Below, piece by piece: positions 1-9,900 of a DNA stretch of 64,000 bases. Position numbers and translations under genes: made by a program. The stretch comes from an uncultured Eubacteriales bacterium (GTDB taxonomy: Bacteria > Bacillota > Clostridia > Oscillospirales > Acutalibacteraceae). Location: the NCBI GenBank assembly GCA_934725425.1, contig CAKVAX010000001.1, positions 310,001 through 374,000 on the forward strand. Direction: 5' to 3'. Position 1 is the first letter of the stretch, and the number at the start of each line of letters is the position of its first letter. The notes below the pieces were generated by a model, which did not search any database, was not told the origin of the DNA, and saw only the letters and a list, made by a program, of their open reading frames with translations.

Positions 1-3000
1 CTTTTTATATCATCACATACCCTTTTTGTAGAATTTCCTGCTTCTTGTAATTTACGCACAAGATAACGGTCATCTTTGGTGGTTTTTTCCCAATTCAATC
101 TGCCCTCGTACTCTTTCACGGTTTCTTTAACGAATGTCTTCAAACCCTTTCGTACGCTGTTTAGATCTTTAAGCTTGGTATGTGTAAGGCTTCGTAAAAA
201 TATAAACATCAATAATATTCTTGCATTATATGCATTATCCATACTCAGTAGCTCGTTTTTATCGCCCTGGAAAAATTTGTCGGCTTTAGCTGCTATGCCG
301 CAAATATATTTATACCAAGATTCGTAAACATTCTTTCTATTGGAAAAAACATCTGTAAGTATATCTTTAAACACAATGGATTTTTCGGGAATTTTTTTTG
401 TTATATTTTGGAAATCAGTTACCAATCCACTATCCAGGGATAATTCAACCTTTCGACCCAACAAATCTCCAACGAATTCTCCCACGGATTCTTTAACCTT
501 TTTGCTTAAACTTTTTCCTCCACTTTGGATTTTTTTCTCTTGAGTTTCTTTCAACTCTGTAGTGTCCTCAGCTATTAAGCGCATCAACTCGGCTTTTGAT
601 TTTTGCGTATAGTCTACTAATTTTAATGCTCCACTATAATATAATTCTCCACGCCCTTCTTCATCCCAATCTTTATAAGTAATTCCAAGCTCCTTCTCAA
701 GATCTATTTGCCCATTAATTTTATCAATTTTTTTGTTTACTTTCGAGATATCTTCTTTTATGTTCTTTTTCCGAGACTGCAATGCATTCCATTCACTCCC
801 TTGATACGGTAATTTTTTACACATCTCGTCCAATCCGGCTGCTTCGTTTTTTAATTTTTTAATTCTTGCATTCGCCACAGCTTTTCTCAAACCTTTGAAT
901 GCTACAACTACATTCCACGCGCATTCTCTGTTAATAATGTTAAAACTATTCAGCTCATATATCTCCTCTGCGCCGTAATTTTCTGCTATTTTTTTCTGAA
1001 CCTCGTATTGCTTTTTAATAATGAACGGTATTTTTTCCTTTAATATTCTCAATTTTTTGTTTTTTGGCTTTTTCTCATGTTTTTTTATTAATTCTGCTAC
1101 ACCATTAAGTTCATTTTTTAAATCCAATAAAGCTGCCTCAATATAATTATCTTTGCGCTCTTCCACACCATTTTGAAAGCTTGTATCCTTTTCATTTATT
1201 TTGTTTTCAATTCTTGCTCTTTCATCTACGTCGTTTTTATTTATTTCATCATTAACTGATCTCCACAATTTTACTATACTAGACTGAAGATCCAACAACT
1301 CTGCTTTGGCTAAACGCTGAGCAGATTCCTTCTCGGTTATTATCTTACCCTCCTCTTTTTCTTTGTATATGGTTTCCAGTTCTTGATCGAATTGTTTATA
1401 ATCATATGAAGCTTTTTTCTCCCTATAAGATCCTGTTCTATATCTCATATTAAAGTATGCTTTTTCAATATATTGGAATGATTCTGCATATTTCTTGCCC
1501 CAAGCAATATAGATTGCATTCGGTAGCACACCGCCTTTTTTTGGTTCTGATTTTTTCGGGGCCTTATATTTATAATTTTTCAAAATTTTGGTTATTTCTT
1601 TGATTTCTTCCTCTAAAAGTTCAGGAGTGATGTTTGTGGGCTTATTATCTTTAAATGTATTTTTCTTAACAAGATACTTTTTGGGATCTTTTTTCGATTT
1701 TATTGTATCCTTAGACTTTAGTTTATTTTTAGAAGTATTCTTTTTCTTATCTTGTAGCTTTTCTAATGTTTCTTTTTCCCATAAATCTTTCGCTAACAAG
1801 CCTTTTCTCATGTCTTCAAAAGCATCATACACATTCTTGATATTATCTGTCGTAACATCAAATGATTTCGGCTCTCCTATAGCTTTTAAACCGGTTTTTA
1901 TAGCTTTTTCTTTCAACTTATAAAATTCTTTTCTTATATGTTTACTTTTTTTATCAAGATTGGATTCAAATGCTCCCTCGGCTGGTTTTTCATCTTCGGC
2001 TTTTTCTTCTTCAGGTTTATCCTCTTCAAGTTTTTCTTCTTCGACTTTTTCTTTAGTTTCTTCTACAGGTTTTTCATCTTCAGCTTTTTCTTCTTCGGCT
2101 TTTTCTTCATCTTCATTTTTTTCCTCCTCAGTTTCTTTTTCTAGAGGATTTTCTACCTCGATCTCTTCTTCTAGAGGATTTTCTACCTCGGTTTCTTCTT
2201 CAGGTTTATCCTCTTCAGCTTTTTCTTCTTCGACTTTTTCTTTAGTTTCTTCTACAGGTTTTTCATCTTTGGCTTTTTCTTCTTTAATATTATTATCCAC
2301 AACATACATATGGGCTTCTTCATTCAATGGTTTAATATTTACTGTTTTTGTCCACTCATACTCCGTATCAGTGACAATAACCTTTAATTCTTTGTCTGTT
2401 GTTTCTACACTACACGAAGCGTTTATTTCCCATTCTTCGTTACCGTTTAATGCATATACCTTATATCCGTTTTGGCCTTTTATAAGGTAAAAATCCTCGC
2501 CGTTTACTGTAGTAGGGACTGTTTTCCCATATTCTTCTGTAATTTTACCATCTTTGTCTATATCCACTTCGCCCTCGTCTATTTTGACAGTAATAATTTT
2601 AGCTTTTTCTTTTTGAGCGACTTCTTTATCTTGTTTTTCTTTTTCATCTTGCTCTTTTTTTATTCTTTCTTCTTCAGCTTTTCTTTTTTCCTCTTGCTCT
2701 TTTTTTATTCTTTCTTCTTCAATTTTTCTTTTTTCTTCATATTTTCTTTTCTCATCAGATTCTTTTTGTGCTGCATTTGCCTCATTTAATATGAAACTTC
2801 TATTACCATTGTCACCTATGCCAACATATTTTTTTTCTAAATTCTTTCCTTCGTAATACGTAGCCGTAGTGCTATTATTGCCGGCATAATCAATATATCC
2901 TAGATATTTGCCATCACCGCTCTTATCCGTAACACCATATTTCATGGCAGGAATTTCTTTTTGTCTGCATGGCATATACTTCCATTTGCGGTCTTCTACC

Positions 3001-3866
3001 ATAGCCATTGAAGATAACTGCCCTATTTCAGTATTTCCATCGTACAAGTACCAAATGTTAAAAGGATTTTTTTTGACAGTCCTTTCTATCCCTTTATTCG
3101 ATCCATTTTCTTTTTCCACGCTCCACGGCCTTACTTCTGTGTTATCTGATTTCGGTACAAATTTTTTCTCAATCCTACCATAATGGCCGTTATAATTTTG
3201 CCACTTTGTTGCATAAATATATTTATTATTTCTAGACGCTCCTAAGGAAACAGAAAACTTTTTGGGAGTCCCCGATTCTTCTTTATCGACTACCATATAG
3301 TACTCCCCTTGAAATATATTGCCTTTCCAATAGCCATCGTTCTCAGACGTTTTTAAGAATCCTTCTATTTCTTCCTCGCTATGATTTTTTACTGAAACTA
3401 CTTTCCAAGGGTCCGTTATTTTTCCCCTCCTTATCACATAACATCCATCGACCGGCGGAACAGTGTAAATTGCACGCGGAGGATTGCCTTCATGATATTC
3501 TACATTAATTTTCTCAATTAATTTTTCTCTACCTATAATTACATAACCCACTGATGTATTAAGTTTGAAATTGCCATTTGTATTTTCCGGACAGACATAA
3601 TACATTGCTCCATTGGGCACATTTTTTCCTTTATGAGCCAAATATGTCTTAAGTTTTCCCCCTTTGCCCTCCTCGTCCAGAAGCGCAAGATACCCTTTAA
3701 AGATATCACCCTTTTCATAAACTTTCCAAACGTCCTTCTCATTATCTCTAATTACATAAAAACCAAATTTTGATTCAGCTTCATTTTCAACTTTCTTTAA
3801 TCCCTTCTTCATATTTTTAATATCTCCGGGTTTAATAACCGGTCTATGTTGTTTATCAAATTCCAT
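1..3866 (-). CDS. giant helical protein, C-terminal end beyond window
   Basis: An open frame without stop runs from an ATG at 3866 (ribosome site AAAGGAGAG just upstream) to the left edge, giving at least 1288 codons. There is no signal peptide. Residues 1-360 are rich in Tyr/Trp/Gly and look like repeated small beta units. Residues about 365-430 form an Arg/Glu/Lys coiled coil. Residues about 520-635 are a Glu/Lys/Pro low-complexity tract with an internal duplication. The rest is helical. The last visible 150 residues (..SNRKNVYESWYKY.., ..FIFLRSLTH..) match the C-terminal module of the 4009-6633 protein. I do not recognise a family. Its own promoter lies upstream. Function is unknown; structural or host-interaction roles are possible. 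Confidence 0.85.
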   Translation of the reverse strand, partial: MEFDKQHRPVIKPGDIKNMKKGLKKVENEAESKFGFYVIRDNEKDVWKVYEKGDIFKGYLALLDEEGKGGKLKTYLAHKGKNVPNGAMYYVCPENTNGNFKLNTSVGYVIIGREKLIEKINVEYHEGNPPRAIYTVPPVDGCYVIRRGKITDPWKVVSVKNHSEEEIEGFLKTSENDGYWKGNIFQGEYYMVVDKEESGTPKKFSVSLGASRNNKYIYATKWQNYNGHYGRIEKKFVPKSDNTEVRPWSVEKENGSNKGIERTVKKNPFNIWYLYDGNTEIGQLSSMAMVEDRKWKYMPCRQKEIPAMKYGVTDKSGDGKYLGYIDYAGNNSTTATYYEGKNLEKKYVGIGDNGNRSFILNEANAAQKESDEKRKYEEKRKIEEERIKKEQEEKRKAEEERIKKEQDEKEKQDKEVAQKEKAKIITVKIDEGEVDIDKDGKITEEYGKTVPTTVNGEDFYLIKGQNGYKVYALNGNEEWEINASCSVETTDKELKVIVTDTEYEWTKTVNIKPLNEEAHMYVVDNNIKEEKAKDEKPVEETKEKVEEEKAEEDKPEEETEVENPLEEEIEVENPLEKETEEEKNEDEEKAEEEKAEDEKPVEETKEKVEEEKLEEDKPEEEKAEDEKPAEGAFESNLDKKSKHIRKEFYKLKEKAIKTGLKAIGEPKSFDVTTDNIKNVYDAFEDMRKGLLAKDLWEKETLEKLQDKKKNTSKNKLKSKDTIKSKKDPKKYLVKKNTFKDNKPTNITPELLEEEIKEITKILKNYKYKAPKKSEPKKGGVLPNAIYIAWGKKYAESFQYIEKAYFNMRYRTGSYREKKASYDYKQFDQELETIYKEKEEGKIITEKESAQRLAKAELLDLQSSIVKLWRSVNDEINKNDVDERARIENKINEKDTSFQNGVEERKDNYIEAALLDLKNELNGVAELIKKHEKKPKNKKLRILKEKIPFIIKKQYEVQKKIAENYGAEEIYELNSFNIINRECAWNVVVAFKGLRKAVANARIKKLKNEAAGLDEMCKKLPYQGSEWNALQSRKKNIKEDISKVNKKIDKINGQIDLEKELGITYKDWDEEGRGELYYSGALKLVDYTQKSKAELMRLIAEDTTELKETQEKKIQSGGKSLSKKVKESVGEFVGDLLGRKVELSLDSGLVTDFQNITKKIPEKSIVFKDILTDVFSNRKNVYESWYKYICGIAAKADKFFQGDKNELLSMDNAYNARILLMFIFLRSLTHTKLKDLNSVRKGLKTFVKETVKEYEGRLNWEKTTKDDRYLVRKLQEAGNSTKRVCDDIK

Positions 3867-3912
3867 AATTATCTCTCCTTTAGTTCATATTTTCACTTAT
3901 TACTTATTATTT

Positions 3913-3941
3913 ATTGTAAATATATAAAGAATCGTTGTCAA
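3913..3941 (-). promoter_or_regulatory. sigma-A promoter of the first giant gene
   Basis: On the minus strand TTGACA (3941-3936), a 17-base spacer and TACAAT (3918-3913) lie about 50 bases upstream of the start at 3866. The flank before the -35 box (ACAAAATACGC) recurs at the other two giant genes. Confidence 0.8.
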
Positions 3942-3970
3942 GCGTATTTTGTGCATTTTTTACATTTTTT

Positions 3971-3996
3971 AAGCCCAACCATTCAAGGTCGGGCTT
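3971..3996 (-). terminator. intrinsic terminator after the 879-codon gene
   Basis: A 10-base stem (aagcccaacc / ggtcgggctt, one G-U pair on the minus strand) with a 6-base loop lies 13 bases after the stop at 4009. Confidence 0.75.
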
Positions 3997-4008
3997 TTAA
4001 TTATTTAA

Positions 4009-6633
4009 TTACTTAATTATTTTATTTTTCAGTTTATTTTTATACTCATTCGGGAGATATTCCAGAATTTCTTTACATTTTTCTTTCTGCAGTACTTCTT
4101 CTCTCAAGCTCTTTTTACGATTTAAAATGTCTGTCATATTGCTCTTAACGTCTTTACAAAGTTGTCTTGTTTTTGTGCCAGCTTTGTTGACATCTCCGGC
4201 AACGTCTTTTATATTTCCTTTTGATTTAATATTATTATCTATTGTTAATACGAATTTCTTAATTCCTTCCCTAATGGTGTTTACATTTTTCAAATCGCAA
4301 TGAAGCATACTTCTTAAAAACACGTACATTAACGAAATTTGAACTGCAGATTTTAGGCCTTCTTCATAATCTTTTATACATTTGTCTATATCGCAAACTA
4401 TGCCGTATACATATTTATACCATGATCTATACGTATTTTTTCTATTTGAAAATTGGTTTTTGAACAATGTTTTTAAGTCTTTGACTTCATTACCATTTGA
4501 GTCACGTAATTTATCTCCTATACCTTCTGCCAAATTTTCAAAATTAGTTACCATAGTGTTATCTAATGTCAATTTAACTGGCTTTTTGGTCAGAGCATCC
4601 CAGCCGTCTTCCACAAATTTTGCCACTCTACTACCAGCTCTTCTTATGGCTCCTTTTTTCTCGAATGATTCTTCTTCATTACCTACAGTCTCAGTGTCAT
4701 CCTGCGCTGTCTTTTGTACCAATGTTCTTTCTAATTTATCTAATTGACCTTTGATCATTTCTTTTATTTTTTTCCAGGCCTGCTCTTTGTCTTCTACGCC
4801 GGATGCAGTATGGTTGTCTTTTTTCTCAAAGATACTGTTCATCTTTTCTTTTATGCCAGAACACTTCTGACCGAAATCATTCAAGTATTTTTCTCTTAAA
4901 CTATCCTCTCCACTGTATATCATTTTAACAACAACACTCGCGACACTACAAAGTCTATCTTCAAGCGAATGTATGTCGTTGACATCTGTTTTTGTAATGG
5001 TTGACGACATAATCTCGGCCAATTTTTCATTATCTTTAACAACATCTTTCAATCCGATTTCCAATGATTTATATCTCTGTATAAAGCCATCGACGTCTTT
5101 CACTCCAGACTTACCAATACATTTTTTGAATTCTTCCCAGTCAGGCCAATTCAGCTCATCTTTCGCTTTAAATCCGTGTCCGGCGACAGGTAAAACTTGT
5201 ACACCACCGGCCATTTTCTTACCTTTTTTGGATTTTGGTTTGGTTTGTTGTGGCTTTGTTTCTGCTTTTGATTCTTCCTTTACTTCTGTCTTAGTCGGTT
5301 CTGCTTTTGGAAATAGTTCTCTCAGTGCGTTATTTGATTCCGCGATATTTTCGAATTGTACTTTTTTCGACAAATATTTAATAATCTCATCGAAACTTTT
5401 ACTTTCATCTTCAATAAATTTTAAAGCACCTTCAAGCTGAGAATACATTAATTTCAAAAAATGCTCTACAAAGCCCGTCTCCAACATTCCCAATTCTAAA
5501 ACAACACTATTAATTGAATATAGAGTACCACGCACCCATTGAATAAACGGTTTCACAAAATTCTTAAATTTCTCTATATTTCTTTCTTTTTTGAGTTTAG
5601 CATAATCGCCAGAATATTTTGTTATATTTTCGTCTAATCCTTTTTTTATTTCCTTTAATCTATCTAATGGCGCTTTTTTAATAGAGTCATCTGAGAACTT
5701 TATCTCGAGAGACTTACTCATATCTCCTAAAATTTCAGAAGTGTTTTTAAGTTCTTGGGTAACAAAATTAACAAATTCATCTAAACCTAATTCTGATGTA
5801 ATTTCAAATTCATCACTATGATCGTCAATATACTTCAATAGCAGACTAGCGTTGAAGCGATTGGCGTCTAATTTTCCTAAATCAGTTATTTCTGTACCAC
5901 TACAATACTTAAGAGTCTCTCTTAAATCCCCAGCATCTTCTGGCTCTTTTCCTTTAAGTCCTTTATATAATTTATTAAAGTCGTCAAATAAGTTATTGAA
6001 AGCATTTTCAATTAAAAATCCATCTTCCCTCTTTAGATTACCGTCATAAATGCTGTCACTACCAAATCTCAAACCATCAGGTACTTTCATTCCGCGGTCT
6101 TTCATTTTGTCTACCAATTCTTTTACAGTATCGCTGTAAGCACCTAATTGTTTTAATATGCCTTTGCTGGACATTTCTGCAGCTTTAAATCTATTTATAA
6201 TTCCTTCAGTGTAGCCTGAATCGGTTCTTTCCAATATATTTTTCATACTTTTTATAATTTCATTGAATAATTTATCATCAGAAGGGTTTTCTTTAGTCTT
6301 TGATATTAAACTGTTTAGCTCTTTAAGATTATATTCTTCAAGCACAGCCGGATTTTCACCATATAAATGTTGCTCGACATTTTTAATATTAACAGTATTC
6401 AATTTATTAATCGCTGAAAATAAATTTGAAGCAATTTCATATTCATTTTGAGTGTCAATGTCAGAGGGGTTATAATAAATAACAATTTTGTCATTATCTG
6501 TAATTCTTGAACCTGGCGCAAAGCCACTTGGCACCTCTTTTTCCATAGCACCTAAACTCTTTAAAAATTTTTCACACAACTTATTGTAAATCCCTGCTAC
6601 CTCTCTAAATCCTTCTTTAATTTTCTCATCCAT
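4009..6633 (-). CDS. large helical protein sharing the giant-family C-terminal module
   Basis: The frame opens at 6648, but a GGAGGT ribosome site falls inside its first five codons, so the ATG at 6633 (MDEKIKEGF..) is the likely start, giving 874 residues. It is almost wholly helical and charged, with no signal peptide or membrane segment. A Lys-rich linker near residue 475 (KPKSKKGKKMAGG) separates two halves. The C-terminal 190 residues contain a Gly/Arg/Lys stretch, then ..SNRKNTYRSWYKYVYGI.. and ..LMYVFLRSMLHCDLKNVNTI.., collinear with the end of the 1-3866 protein and, more distantly, the 6956-12187 protein. It has its own promoter and terminator, so it is a single-gene unit. I recognise no known family. 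Confidence 0.85.
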   Translation of the reverse strand: MDEKIKEGFREVAGIYNKLCEKFLKSLGAMEKEVPSGFAPGSRITDNDKIVIYYNPSDIDTQNEYEIASNLFSAINKLNTVNIKNVEQHLYGENPAVLEEYNLKELNSLISKTKENPSDDKLFNEIIKSMKNILERTDSGYTEGIINRFKAAEMSSKGILKQLGAYSDTVKELVDKMKDRGMKVPDGLRFGSDSIYDGNLKREDGFLIENAFNNLFDDFNKLYKGLKGKEPEDAGDLRETLKYCSGTEITDLGKLDANRFNASLLLKYIDDHSDEFEITSELGLDEFVNFVTQELKNTSEILGDMSKSLEIKFSDDSIKKAPLDRLKEIKKGLDENITKYSGDYAKLKKERNIEKFKNFVKPFIQWVRGTLYSINSVVLELGMLETGFVEHFLKLMYSQLEGALKFIEDESKSFDEIIKYLSKKVQFENIAESNNALRELFPKAEPTKTEVKEESKAETKPQQTKPKSKKGKKMAGGVQVLPVAGHGFKAKDELNWPDWEEFKKCIGKSGVKDVDGFIQRYKSLEIGLKDVVKDNEKLAEIMSSTITKTDVNDIHSLEDRLCSVASVVVKMIYSGEDSLREKYLNDFGQKCSGIKEKMNSIFEKKDNHTASGVEDKEQAWKKIKEMIKGQLDKLERTLVQKTAQDDTETVGNEEESFEKKGAIRRAGSRVAKFVEDGWDALTKKPVKLTLDNTMVTNFENLAEGIGDKLRDSNGNEVKDLKTLFKNQFSNRKNTYRSWYKYVYGIVCDIDKCIKDYEEGLKSAVQISLMYVFLRSMLHCDLKNVNTIREGIKKFVLTIDNNIKSKGNIKDVAGDVNKAGTKTRQLCKDVKSNMTDILNRKKSLREEVLQKEKCKEILEYLPNEYKNKLKNKIIK

Positions 6634-6815
6634 ATTTTTTACCTCCATATCTTTTTTGAATTTATTACAGAAAATTTAAGTTTTTCCTTAAAGCTTATAT
6701 TTCCATCTCATACGAATATGCACGCAACCTCCTTATCGTTACCTCATCTCCTTTCAAATATATTCAAACCCGGAAATTTCCGGTGAGTTGGATATGTTAA
6801 TATATATATATATAT

Positions 6816-6844
6816 ATTATGCATATATAATTTTTATATGTCAA
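6816..6844 (-). promoter_or_regulatory. sigma-A promoter of the 4009-6633 gene
   Basis: TTGACA (6844-6839), 17 bases, CATAAT (6821-6816) on the minus strand. It leaves a leader of about 180 bases before the start at 6633. A (TA)n run lies at 6800-6817. The remaining bases of the 6634-6955 gap hold nothing else I can support. Confidence 0.65.
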
Positions 6845-6884
6845 GTATATTTTGTGAATTTTTTATATTTATTTAAAATTTTAA

Positions 6885-6909
6885 TCCGACCCCAAAATAT
6901 GAGGTCGGA
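6885..6909 (-). terminator. terminator after the 1743-residue gene
   Basis: Stem tccgacc / ggtcgga around an 11-base loop, followed on the minus strand by an A/T-rich run, 47 bases past the stop at 6956. Confidence 0.65.
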
Positions 6910-6955
6910 GAATTTATAACTATTGTAGATTGGTAACTAAGTCACCATCATCATT

Positions 6956-9900
6956 TTACGGTTTATTGTTTGTACCTCCCAAAGGTATATATCCACCTGA
7001 AACCGCTGAATCTTTACCTGCCGAAGGTGCAGATTCTGAAACAGATTGTGATACAGGATTATAATATGTCGCGAAAGCTTTTGATACAGGCTTATATTGT
7101 GAACTGGGGGGGGAACTTTCGGGTTCTTGTGGTACTGGTGGCAAAGCTGTTGTTGAAATTGGAGGTTTCTCATTAGCAGGGATTGTGGTCGCTTCTTCCT
7201 GTTGCCCTTGCTGCGCTTGCTGTGCCGGCGATTCTTTATTTGCAGAGTTATCATCCCATTTGGCATTAAAATATGAACTAACTACCCCATACTGTTGAAT
7301 AGTAAATATTTTAAGCATAGTTCCTTGATTTGTCGTAAGCAATTTTTCCACCAAAGTATCAAATGCCTTCGAATTTATTCCACTCGCGCATCTACTTGCT
7401 ATTACTTTAAAACAATTTTTTCTGACTTCGGTTAAATACGGTGTATTGTTTTTATCGTTAGGAGCACCTAACATAAATCCGTTACAAGCTATGGTGATGT
7501 TATTGGCATTTTTCATATCATGTAAACTTGCAATTAATTTACCCAACAGCATGTGTTCTTTTGTTAGCCTACAGTTAGCAGGTTTAATCGTTCGTTTTGT
7601 AGACTTTAATGCTGTCTTGAAATTTGTATACCACTCTTGATATGCTTTATATTTCTCCAGTGGTTTAAAACGTCTGATAAGATCTGTTGCTGTGAAACAT
7701 GCATCTTTTTTCTCTTTTTCATCTGGTCCAAAGTTTCTGGAAGATTTTTCAGCTTTTACAAAATATTTACCGGCATTTTCAAAACATTTTTCCAACTTTC
7801 TATCGTCTTTATCATTAACAGCACTTTCTGACTGGACTCCCAATTTTGTTAAGCCCTTATCCAACAGTTTTCCTGCTTTGTGCCCTACTCGGAATCCGGC
7901 TCTACCTACTGAACTATCTCCTACTTTATCTAATGCTTTTCCACCTGCTTTTTTCACTGCACTAACTGCTTTGCCTACAACTCCATCACTTTTTCTCGAA
8001 ATTTTCTCTAATTTTCTTCTAAGACTTAAAATCATTCTTCCTATAAGGTTAAGACTTTTATCCAAATAATTCTCACAATCTAAATAATTCTTACCCTCCT
8101 TAACTTTCGGAGGTTTTTCTTCATCAAAAAGACCTTTTTTAATTTCATTGTAACTTTTCTTCGCATTGTTTTTCACCTTTTCACTTGCATACGTAGAAAT
8201 CTGAACGAAAACAGATTCATATAATGTGTTATTTACATATTTGCACAGATCTAACAGAGTATTCATATCATTTTCAGTATAATCACCAGCCTCAAACGGA
8301 GTCATTGCTGTTGGCAAAACAGAATTATAAAGGTTTACTAAGGCTGCTATTCTTTTTACCGAAATTTCTCTGATCTCTTTAATACGTTCATCTTTGCCTT
8401 TTGATAATTCCTCAAGTTCATCTAATGCTCCAGCAATCGTTGGTATAACCTCATCATTTGTTAAATTCTTATTATCTACATTATCTACATTATTTACATA
8501 CTTACTCAGCTTGTCTATAACATTATTTGCGTTTGCCAAATTCTGCATTTTGTTTTCTGACAAATAATCTATAATTTTGGTTATGCTATTGCATACTCCA
8601 TCTATAGCTCCTGTATTATCTACCGCGCTTTCTAAGTTAACGTTTTGTTTCTCAAAATTTCCACAGATAACACTAATTTGTTGTTTAAATTCCTCTACCC
8701 TTTTTGACAAATAACCATTACCCTTTTCACCTAACTCTTTTTCAATTTCTTCAAGAGATAATTGTTTCTTATTTCTGTGCTTATCTATAAATTTCGTAAA
8801 CTTTCCGGGAATTTTTCCTAGAGTTTTCCCTATGTTTGACACTACACTGTCCACGGGTTCGTTAGATTTACTATTTCCTTTATTGGACTTATCATCTTCA
8901 GTCCAGCCTACCCACTTGATCGCTTCTTCGATATTATCCAGAGCCATACAAAGTTCGGTACGTGCTTGAACAGAAGGATCCCCGCTCTCTGAAGCTCGAA
9001 TTTTTTTATAATTAGCTAAGCGATTGTTACATTTTTTTATAAGATCAGATACAAAGCTGCTCTTCAAACCCTTCTCATGTGTAACTTCCGACAATTTTTC
9101 AATTTGTTTAACCAAATCTTCGCAATTTTTGCATTTACCCATTTTTATATTTAAAGATTTTTTATAATTTTTATACAATACTTTCAGTTTCTCGTCAAGC
9201 TTCTCGAATGAGATTGCTGTACTATACTCAGGGCCACGATATATACTTTTTATCGCTTGTCGGATATAACCCAGAGCATCAAAAAGGTTGCGAAGTTCTT
9301 CGTCCGTTTCTTTTCTTTCTCCTGAACTTTCATAAATTTGTAAAGATCCATGACATACCCTTAGATACCGAGCCACGTCCTTCTCTCCTTGCAGACAATT
9401 GTCATCCATAGCTCTCCACAATTTTTCAATTTGCTCAAACAACTGTTCGTAGTTTCCGCATTCACCCATTTCTGCTTTTGCCCAAGAAACTTTTTTATTA
9501 AATTGATCATACAATTTTTTCAGTCTACTTGTAAGATTCTCCAATGAGAGCTCATCACCCACATTGCTTTTACCACTTATACTTACTATCGCTTCTTCTA
9601 TAGAATTCAGAGCTTCAGAAAGGTAGTCATGTTCTCGATCAGAAAGTTCGGGGTTTTCTTGACCAAAATAATCCCGTTTTTGGACAAGAGTTCCTTCACA
9701 GGTACGTAAATATGAATCACATTCGTCTAGATAAAAACGTTCCCTGCTTCCCTCCGAAGCATTCTCAAACATAACTTTCTGCAATTCTCTAATTTGGTTA
9801 CACAACTGTTGGTCGTTTTCACATTTACCCATTTGTACATCTGACGAAGAAACCTTTCTATAATCTTCATACAATTTTTTCAGTCTACTTGTAAGATTCT

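Noticed and set aside
1960..2789. Ser- and Phe-rich + strand frames
   Set aside because: Mirror images of the Glu/Lys coding tract of the first giant gene on the minus strand.
5340..5380. Further TTCGACA (0A-box-like) site
   Set aside because: Lies inside the coding region of the 4009-6633 gene; expected by chance.
4973..5440. 155-codon + frame
   Set aside because: Antisense shadow of the 4009-6633 gene; no ribosome site.
6800..6817. (TA)n run
   Set aside because: Simple AT repeat in an AT-rich leader; no sign of function beyond easy melting.
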